Source: JAMLJG01 sp035327585 (GTDB taxonomy: Bacteria; Verrucomicrobiota; Kiritimatiellia; CAIVKH01). From it: a stretch of 64,000 nt of DNA. The stretch spans positions 3,556 through 67,555 of the forward strand of contig DAOLDD010000021.1 of assembly GCA_035327585.1 (NCBI GenBank), in the 5' to 3' direction. Positions 42,411 to 51,701 of the stretch are shown here, one piece after another. The notes under the pieces were generated by a model that worked only from the letters and a program-made list of their open reading frames with translations, did not search any database and was not told where the DNA came from. The translations under genes were made by a program, and so were the position numbers. Positions within the stretch are counted from its first letter, which is position 1, and each line of letters begins with the position of its first letter.

Positions 42411-42728
42411 TCAGGCCGAAATCGCTTCCACCTTCAGGCGGGTCAGGCTCTGACGATGCCCGACCTTGCGGTGGTAGCCCTTGCGGCGTTTCTTTTTGAA
42501 ATTAATGACTTTTTCGCCCCGGTGCTGGTCGACGACCGTGGCCGTTACCGTGGCGCCCGCGACGAGCGGAGCCCCTACGGTCAGCGCGGCGCCCGCGTTG
42601 AACGCGAGGACGCGATCCAGCGTAACCTTTTCACCAGCTGCGACATCCAACTTCTCGACGTCGAGCACATCGCCCTGTTTTACGCGATACTGCTTGCCGC
42701 CGGTCTCAATTACTGCATAAGCATCCAT
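42411..42728 (-). CDS. rplU: 50S ribosomal protein L21
   Basis: 105 residues from ATG 42728: MDAYAVIETGGKQYRVKQGD, and INFKKKRRKGYHRKVGHRQ near the C-terminus, both diagnostic of L21, which binds 23S rRNA. An open stretch upstream in the same frame is not part of the gene. First gene of the rplU-rpmA(-obg) operon; divergent from the gene at 42773. Confidence 0.97.
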   Translation of the reverse strand: MDAYAVIETGGKQYRVKQGDVLDVEKLDVAAGEKVTLDRVLAFNAGAALTVGAPLVAGATVTATVVDQHRGEKVINFKKKRRKGYHRKVGHRQSLTRLKVEAISA

Positions 42729-42772
42729 GGAATTTCCCCGAACAAAGGGGTGGAAGCTAAAGCACCCACGCC

Positions 42773-43453
42773 ATGCTGTCAACTGCCAAACCGAAACATA
42801 AGGTGGTTCATGTGCCGAAGCACATGCCCCGCTCCGTCCCGCCGCGCCGCCGCCGGATTCAGTGGCCGTGGGTCCGCCTCGCGCTGATGGCGCTGGGTGG
42901 CCTTACCCTGCTCGCCGTGACCGCCGACCTTTCCTCCATGCGGCTTCAGGCGGACAAGGCGGTCGCGCCCGACGGGGAATCCAGTCTCGTGGCCGACGCG
43001 TTGATCGCAGTGTCCACCGCCACGAACCGTTACGCCGACTTCGCGGGCCGTTTCACCGCGCCGCATCCCCCGTCGTGGGCGGTGTATCCCTACAAAAATC
43101 CCGGCGACTACGACGTGACCCTGCGCGGTCCGCACCGGATGGAAGTGGCGATCATGACGCGCCCCATCGGCGCCGGCGGGCTCGCCGCGGTGCACGCCGA
43201 ACTCAAGGCGACCGAGTCGCGCCTGCGCATCGTGACGAATATCGAGGAGACGGAGTTCCACGGCTATCCCGCGTACCGCCGCCTCCTCCCGCTCGGCACC
43301 ATCACCGTCGAGGCCATCGACTTCGCCGCCGGCCCGCTCCACGTCCACCTCGCCGCCAGCGCCCCGCGCAGCTCATTCGACGACCTGCGCCCCGTGTTGG
43401 CGGAGATGATGGAGGGGGTGCGGGTGAATGACCAAATGACGAATGACGAATGA
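42773..43453 (+). CDS. Membrane-anchored protein of unknown function
   Basis: 226 residues: a basic cytoplasmic N-terminus (PRSVPPRRRRIQWPW), one membrane helix (VRLALMALGGLTLLAVTADL, about 34-53) and a 170-residue outer part with a beta-rich domain (PPSWAVYPYKNPGDYDVTLRGPHR is shown here in two overlapping pieces: PPSWAVYPYKNPGD and DYDVTLRGPHR). No family is named with certainty. The last codons (NDQMTNDE) run into the short tandem repeats that follow, so the original stop may have been replaced. Confidence 0.6.
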   Translation: MLSTAKPKHKVVHVPKHMPRSVPPRRRRIQWPWVRLALMALGGLTLLAVTADLSSMRLQADKAVAPDGESSLVADALIAVSTATNRYADFAGRFTAPHPPSWAVYPYKNPGDYDVTLRGPHRMEVAIMTRPIGAGGLAAVHAELKATESRLRIVTNIEETEFHGYPAYRRLLPLGTITVEAIDFAAGPLHVHLAASAPRSSFDDLRPVLAEMMEGVRVNDQMTNDE

Positions 43454-43530
43454 CCAATGACGGAATGGCGAATGACCAATGAGGGAATGACCAATGGTCA
43501 TTGGGACTTGGGCATTGGTCATTTTTACAA
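43427..43530. repeat. Degenerate tandem repeat of GAATGACCAAT units with a hairpin
   Basis: Units of the form (G)AATGACCAATGA and AATGACGAATG recur several times. The block closes with the palindrome CCAATGGTCATTGG and an inverted copy (GGGCATTGGTCATT). Downstream, CAACGTCTGTAA occurs twice (about 43530 and 43560). The block lies between the anchored protein and mutS. Confidence 0.75.
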
Positions 43531-43630
43531 CGTCTGTAAAAGCTTATTGGGGCGTTTCCAACGTCTGTAATTTACAGACCCTGTAAAATTTTGCTGACAC
43601 CCGACACCTGACACCCGAACACTTCCCCGC

Positions 43631-46129
43631 ATGTCCGAAACCACGCCCATGATGGCCCAGTACCGGCGGATTCGCGCGGAGTTGCCGCCGGATACAATCC
43701 TGTTTTTCCGGCTGGGCGATTTCTATGAGATGTTTTTTGACGACGCGAAGACGGCGTCGCAGATCCTCGACATCGCGCTGACGAAGCGGCAGAGCACGCC
43801 GATGTGCGGGGTGCCGTTCCACAGCTCGGAGATGTACCTCGCGAAGCTGATCCGCGCGGGGCTCAAGGTCGCGATCTGCGACCAGATGGAGGACCCGTCG
43901 GCGGCGAAGGGCATCGTGCGGCGCGAGGTGACGCGCGTGGTGACACCGGGCACGGTGCTGGAGGACCACGTCCTCGAATCCCGCCGGAACAACTATCTCG
44001 CGGGCCTCTGCCCGGACGGCGGACGCTTCGGGCTCGCGTTCCTCGACCTGTCCACCGGCGCGTTTTGGATCGAAGAGGCGGGCACGCCCGCGGCGGTGCA
44101 GCAGCACCTCGCGCGCTACGCGCCGGCGGAATGCGTGGTGCCGGAGCCCGCGCGCGACGACCCGGCGGTGCGCGGCTTTTTTCCCTCCGGCGGCGGGCCG
44201 CTGTTGACGCCGCACGACGAGTGGACATTCGAGACGGAGTCGGCGGCCGATTTGTTGACGCGCCATTTCAAGGTGCATTCGCTGGACGGCTTCGGCGTGC
44301 GCGACTGCCCGCTCGGCCTGCGCGCGGCGGGGGCGGTGCTGCATTACGTGAGCACGGCGCTGCGGCGCTCGGTGGATCACGTTCGCGCGGTGCGCGTGAA
44401 GTACGAGCGCGATTACATGCTGCTCGACGAGACCACGCTGCGGAACCTCGATCTCGTCGACGGTCCCGGCGCGGCGCGGAGCGCGACGGTGCTGGGCGTG
44501 CTGGATGTGACGCGTACGCCGATGGGCGCGCGGCTGCTGCGCGACTGGCTGACGCGCCCGTTGCTGGACCTGGCCGCGATCCACGCCCGGCACGACGCCG
44601 TCGAACGCCTCACGAAGGAGCGCAACACGCTGGCGGAACTGCGCGAGGCCCTCGCGGAGATCAAGGATTTGGAGCGGCTCATCGCGCGCCTGAACGCGGG
44701 GACCGGAAATGCGCGCGACGCGCGGGCGCTCGGTCGTTCGCTCGCCGGCGTGCCCGGTGTGAAGTCGCTGCTCGCGCCGCTGGCGGCGCCGTTGCTTGCG
44801 GAACTCGACGCCGCGCTGCAGCCGCTGCCCGCGCTGGTGGAGCTGCTGGAGCGCGCGCTGGTGGACGAACCGCCCGCGCCGATCAAGGAGGGCGGCCTGT
44901 TCAAGCCGGGGTATCACGCGGAACTCGACGAGTTGCGCGCCGCGGCGAGCACGGGCAGGCAGTGGCTGCTGGAGTACCAGCAGCGCGAGCAGGAACGCAC
45001 CGGGATCACGTCGCTGAAGGTCCGGCACAACAGCGTGTTCGGCTACTACATCGAGGTGACGAAGGCGAATCTCGACAAGGTGCCCGCCGACTACATCCGC
45101 AAGCAGACGATCGCGAACGGCGAGCGGTTCATCACGCCGGAGTTGAAGGAATACGAGCACAAGATCATGGGTGCGCAGGAGAAGTCGATTGCGCTTGAGC
45201 TGGAGCTCTTCCTCGCGTTGCGCGGCCAGATCGTGGCGGAGACGGCGGCGATCCAGCGGACGGCGGAGGCGATCGCGCAGCTCGACGCGCTGGCCTCGCT
45301 CGCGGACCGCGCGCTGGCGTTGCGCTACGTGCGGCCCGCGATGAGCGACGGGTCCACGCTGCGGTTGAAGGAGAGCCGGCACCCGGTGGTCGAGGCGTTG
45401 CCCGGCGCGGAGCGGTTTGTGCCGAACGACGCGCTGCTCGACGGGAACACGAACCAGCTCATCCTGATCACCGGCCCGAACATGGCCGGCAAATCGACGT
45501 ATATCCGGCAGGTCGCGCTGCTGGTGGTGCTGGCGCAGGCGGGTTCGTTCGTACCCGCGGACGAGGCGGAAATCGGGCTGGTGGACCGCGTGTTCACGCG
45601 CGTCGGCGCGAGCGACGACCTCGCGCGCGGGCGCAGCACCTTCATGGTCGAGATGCAGGAGACCGCGAACATCCTGAACAACGCGACGCCGCGCAGCCTG
45701 ATCGTGCTGGATGAAATCGGACGCGGCACGAGCACGTTCGACGGCATCAGCATCGCGTGGGCCGTAGCCGAGTTCCTGCACAACGATCCGCGCGTGAAGG
45801 CGAAGACGCTGTTCGCGACGCACTACCACGAGCTGACCGACCTCGCGCTGACGCTGCCCGGCGTGAAGAATTACAATGTGCTCGTGCGCGAGAGCGGCGA
45901 CCGCATCGCGTTCATCCGCCGCATCATGCCTGGCGCGGCGGACAAGAGTTACGGCATCCAGGTCGCGCGTCTCGCCGGTCTGCCCACCGAGGTCATCGGT
46001 CGCGCCCGCGAAATCCTCCGCAACCTGGAGGAGGGCGAGTTCGAGGAATCCGGCCAGCCGAAACTGGCGAAGCGGTACGGCAAAAGGGCCGCGGCGAATC
46101 CGAACCAGTTGAGCCTGTTCGATTCGTGA
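43631..46129 (+). CDS. mutS: DNA mismatch repair protein MutS
   Basis: 832 residues. The mismatch-binding domain has FFRLGDFYEMFFDDA with the Phe-Tyr-Glu wedge (F-x-E). The connector, lever and clamp follow. The ATPase domain shows ITGPNMAGKSTYIRQ (Walker A, about 612-626), LIVLDEIGRGTSTFDG (Walker B plus signature) and the switch His in FATHYHEL. The C-terminal dimerisation part is short (NPNQLSLFDS at the end). It recognises mismatches and starts repair with MutL. It appears to be a single-gene unit. Confidence 0.97.
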   Translation: MSETTPMMAQYRRIRAELPPDTILFFRLGDFYEMFFDDAKTASQILDIALTKRQSTPMCGVPFHSSEMYLAKLIRAGLKVAICDQMEDPSAAKGIVRREVTRVVTPGTVLEDHVLESRRNNYLAGLCPDGGRFGLAFLDLSTGAFWIEEAGTPAAVQQHLARYAPAECVVPEPARDDPAVRGFFPSGGGPLLTPHDEWTFETESAADLLTRHFKVHSLDGFGVRDCPLGLRAAGAVLHYVSTALRRSVDHVRAVRVKYERDYMLLDETTLRNLDLVDGPGAARSATVLGVLDVTRTPMGARLLRDWLTRPLLDLAAIHARHDAVERLTKERNTLAELREALAEIKDLERLIARLNAGTGNARDARALGRSLAGVPGVKSLLAPLAAPLLAELDAALQPLPALVELLERALVDEPPAPIKEGGLFKPGYHAELDELRAAASTGRQWLLEYQQREQERTGITSLKVRHNSVFGYYIEVTKANLDKVPADYIRKQTIANGERFITPELKEYEHKIMGAQEKSIALELELFLALRGQIVAETAAIQRTAEAIAQLDALASLADRALALRYVRPAMSDGSTLRLKESRHPVVEALPGAERFVPNDALLDGNTNQLILITGPNMAGKSTYIRQVALLVVLAQAGSFVPADEAEIGLVDRVFTRVGASDDLARGRSTFMVEMQETANILNNATPRSLIVLDEIGRGTSTFDGISIAWAVAEFLHNDPRVKAKTLFATHYHELTDLALTLPGVKNYNVLVRESGDRIAFIRRIMPGAADKSYGIQVARLAGLPTEVIGRAREILRNLEEGEFEESGQPKLAKRYGKRAAANPNQLSLFDS

Positions 46130-46133
46130 CAGC

Positions 46134-46278
46134 GCATCTGCGATTCATGGAATGATCCCCGTATTCCTTCCGGCGACAGAGCGCCGGAACTACAGCGTCT
46201 CCATCCGTCGGACTGTTGTAGCTCCGCCGCTCTGTCGGCGGAGGCCCTGGCCTTGGCGGTCAATGAATCGCAGGTGCG
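46134..46278. repeat. Large imperfect palindrome downstream of mutS
   Basis: GCGCATCTGCGATTCAT (46134-46150) pairs with ATGAATCGCAGGTGCGC (46262-46278), with one mismatch. Inside, GACAGAGCGCCGGAACTACA pairs with the copy that ends CCGCTCTGTCGG at about 46217-46242. The whole could fold into one long hairpin or act as a bidirectional terminator. Confidence 0.65.
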
Positions 46279-46526
46279 CCCATTCGTGACGGCGCCGCTT
46301 TCCGCGCACGACATTCCCCGATTTTCGGTCTGAAGAATAGCAAGTCGTTCACAGAGCGAGACGGACGGGATACGACAAGTGAAACGACCCCACCGGCCTT
46401 GCGCCGGTGGTGAAGAAGTAGTGTCCGGCTACCGGGCGTAAACTAGCCGTCAGGCGCGATTCGGCGCCCGCGCGCTCGCGCGGGCGAAAACGCGTGCGTT
46501 TTCGCATCCGCGACGCGGATGCGCCA

Positions 46527-46622
46527 GATCGCGCAGGGTTGGTCTCGTGTCCCAGTAGCCGGGGAACTTTTGCTCCTGCGGGACAAGCCCGCAGGGGGCA
46601 AGAGAAAACCGGGGAATGTCCT
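46527..46622. repeat. Dispersed palindromic repeat, copy 1
   Basis: It starts GATCGCGCAG and contains GTAGCCGGGGAACTTTTGCT, a hairpin (CCTGCGGG / CCCGCAGG), and ends CCGGGGAATGTCCT. The same start, core and end recur at 59079-59173 in the same orientation with a different hairpin. Confidence 0.85.
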
Positions 46623-46669
46623 CCTTTCCGCGCTATGCAGCGGGCGGGCCGGTTCGGTATAAAGGCGGG

Positions 46670-47809
46670 ATGCGCATTTTTCCGGCAATCGTTGCGGTGT
46701 TGCTTTGCCTCGCTTTGGACGCGCGGGCTCAGGAGGTGCGCCTGCTCAATGGCACGGTCGCGAAAGGCGAAGTGGTCTCCGTGAAGGCCGAGGGGATGGA
46801 ACTCAAGGCCGGCGGGACCACCAGGTTATACCCGTGGAGCGCGCTTTCGCACGGGACGCGGTACCGGTTCGACCCGCTGTATCGCTCGAATTTCGCGTTC
46901 GCCCAGCAGGGGCGGCCGGCGGATCAATGGACCAACGCACCGGACGGGGAATACTCGGTCAAGCCGGCGGACCTGCTGCCGAAGGCGGCCGCCGCGTCAA
47001 CTCCCGCTGCAGATGCTCGCCTTGCCCTGGGTGCTTTCCCGGCGCATCCCGCCCGTCCTCGCGCCAGCATGGTGGAACTCGAAGCCGCCGCCGGGGATCG
47101 GTCGCTTTCGTGGGGATTTCGCTTCGGCCCCGAGGAATTGGACGCCGCCTATTTCATTTTCGAGCCAACGGGCGCCCGCGGCCTGCCCGAGGGCGGAAGC
47201 CTGTGGACGAGCCCGGACAAACGCGTGGAGCGCGTGCGCGGCAGCCGCCGGGCCGACGGCGCGGACGCGGTGATGAACTATCGCCGCCAGGCCTTCAAAG
47301 GCACCGTGGACAGCGCGGAGGCGCAATACGGGGTTTCGCTGACCGCGGCCACGCGACATCCCGACACGCTGTTTCTCGCGCTTGACGTGGATCTCAAGAA
47401 GGACAAGGACGCCGCTTCGTTCACGCTGCTGGGTACGCCGCCGGGCCTGCTGGTGGGCGACGGCGAGGTGTCCGCGCAGGATCTGCTGATGCCGCCGGAC
47501 CTGTTCGTTCGCATCATGCCGGTCGAGGAAAAGCCGACGCTGGTTGGCTATTTGAGGATGGGTCGCCTGCTGTTGCTGCCGCGGGCCGGCATGGACAAGG
47601 CGGTGCACGTCACGGTTGTCGATGCGAGCAACAAGACGGTGGTGGACCACAAGGCGCAGATCATCGAAGATTCGCCATTAACCCGCGAGTCGTTTGCGAT
47701 TCCGGCCGAGGGGCTCGTGTCCGGCCAGTCGTACATCATCCGGGCGCGGATCAATCTCGGCGCGCTGCTTGGCGTCGTGGAATACGAAGCGACCTACACC
47801 GCGCCTTAG
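46670..47809 (+). CDS. Exported protein of unknown function
   Basis: 379 residues from ATG 46670; earlier in-frame codons lie in the repeat. Signal peptide: MRIFPAIVAVLLCLALDARA. The mature part begins with a small SH3-like beta unit (VRLLNGTVAKGEVVSVKAEG) of the kind found in PVC periplasmic proteins, then a linker and a beta-rich domain of about 250 residues. No catalytic motif. The last four bases overlap the convergent methyltransferase gene. Confidence 0.65.
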   Translation: MRIFPAIVAVLLCLALDARAQEVRLLNGTVAKGEVVSVKAEGMELKAGGTTRLYPWSALSHGTRYRFDPLYRSNFAFAQQGRPADQWTNAPDGEYSVKPADLLPKAAAASTPAADARLALGAFPAHPARPRASMVELEAAAGDRSLSWGFRFGPEELDAAYFIFEPTGARGLPEGGSLWTSPDKRVERVRGSRRADGADAVMNYRRQAFKGTVDSAEAQYGVSLTAATRHPDTLFLALDVDLKKDKDAASFTLLGTPPGLLVGDGEVSAQDLLMPPDLFVRIMPVEEKPTLVGYLRMGRLLLLPRAGMDKAVHVTVVDASNKTVVDHKAQIIEDSPLTRESFAIPAEGLVSGQSYIIRARINLGALLGVVEYEATYTAP

Positions 47810-48612
47810 CGCGTGCGTCGCTGCCGGACGGCCTCGTAGAGTAGCAGCGTGGTCGCGGCGGCGACGTTGAGCGAATCAATCTGGCCGAGCATCGGAATGC
47901 GCACACGCTCATCGGCCTGGTCCATCCACTTCGAACTCAACCCGAATTTCTCCGTGCCGACGACGATCGCGATGCCCTGCGTCATGTCGCAATCGGTGTA
48001 TTCCTGTTCCGCATGCGGCGTCGCCGCGAGCACGCGCACGCCGCGCGCGCGCAGCCAGGCCAGCGTCTCCTCCGAGGAGGCCTCGACGACCGGCAGGCTG
48101 AAGAGGGTGCCGATGCTGGACCGGACCACATTCGGGTTGTGCACATCCGTGCAGCGGTCGCAGACGATGACCGCATGCACGCCCGCCGCGTCCGCCGACC
48201 GCAGCAGCGAGCCGAGGTTGCCCGGTTTCTCGATGGCCTCCGCGACAAGCAGCAGCGGGCGCTCGGGCACATCGAGGCTGGCCAGCGCGCGCGGCGTCTG
48301 CGGCGTAAGCGCGATGAGTCCCTCGGGCCGGTCGCGATATGCCACCTTCTGGAACGCCTCCGCGGAGCACTCGAACAACTCGGCCCCCGCCTCGCCGCAG
48401 CGGCGCACCAGGTCGGGTTCGTTCTCACCCTGGTAAAACGAGGGCGCGAAAAACAACGCGAGCGGGCGCCGCCCGTTGTCGAGCATGCGCTTCACCTCGC
48501 GATAGCCCTCCACGACGATCACGCCGCGTTCATCGCGGTAGGGTCGCTTCTGGAGACGGACCAGATCCTTGAGTCGCGGGTTCTGCAAGCTGGTGATGGG
48601 GGTGATGCGCAT
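47806..48612 (-). CDS. SpoU-family RNA 2'-O-methyltransferase
   Basis: 268 residues. The N-terminal substrate-binding part (SLQNPRLKDLVRLQKRPYRD) is followed by a SPOUT fold with the three motifs EKPGNLGSLLRSADAAG, IVVGTEKFGLS and SLNVAAATTLLLYEA, which form the AdoMet knot. Members methylate a ribose in rRNA or tRNA (RlmB or TrmH types); the target cannot be told from sequence alone. Confidence 0.9.
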   Translation of the reverse strand: MRITPITSLQNPRLKDLVRLQKRPYRDERGVIVVEGYREVKRMLDNGRRPLALFFAPSFYQGENEPDLVRRCGEAGAELFECSAEAFQKVAYRDRPEGLIALTPQTPRALASLDVPERPLLLVAEAIEKPGNLGSLLRSADAAGVHAVIVCDRCTDVHNPNVVRSSIGTLFSLPVVEASSEETLAWLRARGVRVLAATPHAEQEYTDCDMTQGIAIVVGTEKFGLSSKWMDQADERVRIPMLGQIDSLNVAAATTLLLYEAVRQRRTR

Positions 48613-48708
48613 GGGAGAAAGCGGGGGAGGGTGGAGTGATGGAGTGGTGGGAATGGAGAAGTGCGTAAATGTGGAGTGGATAATTGGGGGAATTCGTGGT
48701 AGTGGTCA

Positions 48709-49398
48709 ATGGAAGAACCGATGGAAAATGGAATCCAATCCTGTGCCCGGATGCTCGCCGCGGGTTTGGCAGCGTGGCTGTGCGTGACAATGGTCGACGC
48801 CGCGCCGGCGCCGTTCCCGTTTGAGCGTTACCAGGTCATCCTCGACCGGCGACCATTCGGCGCACTGCCGGCGCCGGAGGTCAATGTCCAGGTCGCACCA
48901 CCCGCCGATTCCTTCGCCAAAAGCCTGCGCCTTTCGATGATCATCGACGTCAACGACGGGGAGAGCATGAAGGTCGGCTTCGTCGATACGCGCAGCAACC
49001 GCAGCTACATGCTCATGCCCGGCGAATCGGAGGACGGCATCGAACTTGTATCCGCCAGTTGGAAGGACGAGGAGGCGATCCTGCGCCAGGGCAGTGAAAT
49101 GGCGCTCATCAAGATCGCCTCGGGCGCCGTTCAGGACATCACACCGGGACGCACCATCCAGGGCGGCGCTCCGCAGGCCGCCGCGCGTCCGTCGTGGGAG
49201 GATCGTCGCCGTGCGCGCATCGCACCTCCTCCGCCCGAGCCGCCGCCGCAGCCGAAGTTTACCGGGGAAGAACTGACGAAGCACCTGCAGGATTACCAGC
49301 TTGAAGTCATCCGCCAGGGCCTGCCGCCGCTCCCGCTCCCGCTGACGCCCGAAATGGACGCCAAGCTCGTCGCCGAAGGCATCCTGCCGCCCCGCTGA
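48709..49398 (+). CDS. Exported protein of unknown function with Pro-rich C-terminus
   Basis: 229 residues (an ATG four codons later is also possible). Signal peptide around AAGLAAWLCVTMVDAA. The mature part has a FERYQVILDRRPFGALP opening, a beta-rich middle, then a Pro-rich linker (IAPPPPEPPPQPKF) and a final helix. The pattern resembles small periplasmic partners of secretion machines in PVC bacteria, but no family is assigned. It is convergent with gpgS and 1 base apart from it. Confidence 0.6.
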   Translation: MEEPMENGIQSCARMLAAGLAAWLCVTMVDAAPAPFPFERYQVILDRRPFGALPAPEVNVQVAPPADSFAKSLRLSMIIDVNDGESMKVGFVDTRSNRSYMLMPGESEDGIELVSASWKDEEAILRQGSEMALIKIASGAVQDITPGRTIQGGAPQAAARPSWEDRRRARIAPPPPEPPPQPKFTGEELTKHLQDYQLEVIRQGLPPLPLPLTPEMDAKLVAEGILPPR

Positions 49399-50424
49399 TT
49401 ATTTCAGCGGAAGTCCGCATTTCTTGCGATACGCGGGCACCTCGATCATTGGCGGGCGCTCTTCTTCGCGGATCGTGAACTCGACCTCTTCGTAGCGGCC
49501 GTCCCGCGACTGAAACTGGCGCAGGATCGTGCTCAACTCGGCGAGGTTCTTCACCATGCCGAGCGACTTGAGGCGGGCGAGGAAGGCGCGTTGGATGCCA
49601 AAGGCCATCTTGCCGAGATCCGTGGTGGGCTGGTTGCGATGGATGCGCTGGTCGAGGTCCGTCTGCGCGATCGCGTCGAGGCCCCAGCGGTGATAGACGT
49701 CGATGAGGTGCGAGGTTTCGACGCCGTAGCCGATGGGGAAGGGCAACGTCTCCAGCAGCGTGCGGCGCACGGCATATTCGCCGGAGAGTGGCTGGATGAG
49801 CGCGGTGAGTTCGGGGAAGAACAGCGAGAAGAGCGGGCGCACGAGGATTTCCGTGACGCGACCTCCGCCGGCGGTGCGCACACCGGGCGAGAGGGCGAGG
49901 GGCCGGTCGTAGAACGCCTTGACGTACTGTACTTCGGGGCGGATGAGCAGCGGGCCGAGCAGGCCGTAAACAAAACGCGGGTGGATGTTCGTAATGTCGG
50001 CGTCGATGTAGACGATGACGTCGCCCTTAAGCTGGTGGATCGCCTTCCACAGGTTTTCGCCCTTGCCGCGTTTCTCGCCCATTTCGGGAAGAATCTGCGA
50101 CGACAGATACACATCGGCGCCGAACTCCTGCGCGACTTCGCGGGTCTTGTCGGTGGAGCCGGAGTCGATGACGGCGATCTCATCGAGCAGCGGGTGGCGC
50201 TTCATCAGCTCGCCCTTGAAGACGACGATTTCCTTGCCGATCGTCTTTTCCTCATTGAGCGTGGGGATGCAGAGCGAGATGGAGAGCTGCTGGCGCTGTT
50301 TCGCCTCGACGAGTTTCCGCACGTCGGCGAATTGCGAGTGGTGGAACGTGTTCGATCCGAGCCAACTGCCGATGTGCGCGGCGATGCTCTTTTCGTCGCG
50401 CGGGGAAGGTGGGCTAAACTTCAT
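49399..50424 (-). CDS. gpgS: Glucosyl-3-phosphoglycerate synthase
   Basis: 341 residues. GT-A fold with SLCIPTLNEEKTIGKEI, AVIDSGSTDKT, the metal-binding DxD in VIVYIDADI and the acceptor-loop PLSGEYAVRRTLLETLPF, all typical of GpgS (GT81). It joins glucose from UDP-glucose to 3-phosphoglycerate, the first step to the osmolyte glucosylglycerate. It overlaps the M20-like gene by 11 bases. The UDP-glucose pyrophosphorylase at 33.6 kb would supply the donor. A GpgP phosphatase is not seen nearby. Confidence 0.88.
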   Translation of the reverse strand: MKFSPPSPRDEKSIAAHIGSWLGSNTFHHSQFADVRKLVEAKQRQQLSISLCIPTLNEEKTIGKEIVVFKGELMKRHPLLDEIAVIDSGSTDKTREVAQEFGADVYLSSQILPEMGEKRGKGENLWKAIHQLKGDVIVYIDADITNIHPRFVYGLLGPLLIRPEVQYVKAFYDRPLALSPGVRTAGGGRVTEILVRPLFSLFFPELTALIQPLSGEYAVRRTLLETLPFPIGYGVETSHLIDVYHRWGLDAIAQTDLDQRIHRNQPTTDLGKMAFGIQRAFLARLKSLGMVKNLAELSTILRQFQSRDGRYEEVEFTIREEERPPMIEVPAYRKKCGLPLK

Positions 50425-51601
50425 CGCAAAGCCCTCCGTCCATCGCCTGCAGCAGCGTGACGAGCTGCGCCATGCCCTGGTAGAGCGGGCGGATGTTCGC
50501 CTGCTCGTGTTCGTCGTCGACCGTGCCGCCGGTGGTGAGGCCGATGGTGAGCGCGGGTATTTTCCGGTCGATCAGCGCGGAGAGTTCCGCGGTGTCCGGC
50601 GTGATCTGGAGCGGGGCGCCGAGCGCCTCCACGACATGGCGGCCCATGCGGACGAGCGGGTGCCCGATCGGGATGCCGCCCGGCTCGCGCTGCGCGAAGA
50701 TGTCGAGGTCGAGGTGCGCGCCGGATTGCGCGCCGACCTCGGCGACGATGTCCGCGAAGTGCCCGCTGACCTGCTGCACCATCGCGGAGGACTCGCCGAG
50801 CACCTCGAAGCGCATCACCGCCTGCGTCGCGACGTGGTCGTAGGTGTGCCCCGCCTCAAGCGAACCGAGCACGATGGAGACCACCGGCCGGCGCGGCAGC
50901 GGGATCGCGGCGATGCGCATGATGACCTGGTTGATCGTGAGGACCGCGCCCGACGCGCCGAATCGGGTCCAATTGTATTCCGGCGGCACGCGGCAGTGGA
51001 TCTCGCCGCGGCGCATGCCGATGGACTGGTAACTGAGCCGGCCAATGGGCGTGCCCTCAAGGCAGAGCCCGAAATCAATGGGCATCGACGTGTTTGCGAG
51101 AAAGTGGCGGAGGCCCTCAAGGTTGCCGCGCCCGAGGCTGCGGCCGGCGGCGAGGAAAATCAGGTTCGCGCGCAGTTTGATCTTCAGGTGGTCGAGCAGC
51201 GCTGGCAGCGTTGCGAGGGCCGCGAGCGCCAGGGCATTTTCCGCGATGCCCACGCCGGAGATGCTGTCGGGTTGGACGGTGATCGCGTGGTCGATGGATT
51301 CGTCGAACACGGAGTCCGCGTGCGTGACGAGCAGGATGTTGCGCGCGCCGTCGGCGCCGGGCAGCACGCCGGCGCCGTTGCCCATCGCGTCACGCGAGCA
51401 GTTGAGCAGGCCGCTTTCGCTCCAGCGCATGAGCAGCGTATCCACGCGCGCGGCCTCGCTGAACGTGGGCGCGGGGATTTCGCCGACGAGCACGAGGTTC
51501 GCCAGCAACTGTTCGCGCAGCGCCTCCGCGGCGCGGACGCAGTCCGGCAGCCCGCGCAACAGCGCTTCCGCCGCCGCGGGGTCTGGTCGGGCGTCCGTCA
51601 T
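50414..51601 (-). CDS. M20-family peptidase-like protein with altered active site
   Basis: 395 residues, usual length for M20 with catalytic and dimerisation domains. The first metal motif (VTHADSVFD, His and Asp) is present. The next ligand segment reads GVGIAENALALAAL, with Glu where Asp is expected. The catalytic Glu-Glu pair is missing: GEEGLGDLRG of relatives is here GRSLGRGNLEG. A His near the C-terminus (DDEHEQAN) remains. It is likely not an ordinary peptidase. It is co-transcribed with gpgS, divergent from the GT4 gene. Confidence 0.75.
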   Translation of the reverse strand: MTDARPDPAAAEALLRGLPDCVRAAEALREQLLANLVLVGEIPAPTFSEAARVDTLLMRWSESGLLNCSRDAMGNGAGVLPGADGARNILLVTHADSVFDESIDHAITVQPDSISGVGIAENALALAALATLPALLDHLKIKLRANLIFLAAGRSLGRGNLEGLRHFLANTSMPIDFGLCLEGTPIGRLSYQSIGMRRGEIHCRVPPEYNWTRFGASGAVLTINQVIMRIAAIPLPRRPVVSIVLGSLEAGHTYDHVATQAVMRFEVLGESSAMVQQVSGHFADIVAEVGAQSGAHLDLDIFAQREPGGIPIGHPLVRMGRHVVEALGAPLQITPDTAELSALIDRKIPALTIGLTTGGTVDDEHEQANIRPLYQGMAQLVTLLQAMDGGLCDEV

Positions 51602-51701
51602 GCGGAATAAAATGTTTGAGGGTTCAGCACGATGATTCGTATTCTACGGACGATGGCAACGAGATGTCCACGACAACAACCCCGGCGGGGGAAATAATTT
51701 C

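Larger units (their letters stand above)
46130..46669. other. Intergenic stretch made largely of palindromic repeats
   Basis: Apart from the repeats at 46134-46278 and 46527-46622 there is a CACCGGC/GCCGGTG hairpin (46391-46409). No gene is supported. The promoter of the exported protein at 46670 must be in the last part, within or beside the second repeat. Confidence 0.5.

Noticed and set aside
43544..45829. Long open frame on the minus strand (761 codons) opposite mutS
   Set aside because: It is rich in Arg, His and Ala without any domain and is antisense to the fully recognised mutS; it is a by-product of high GC.
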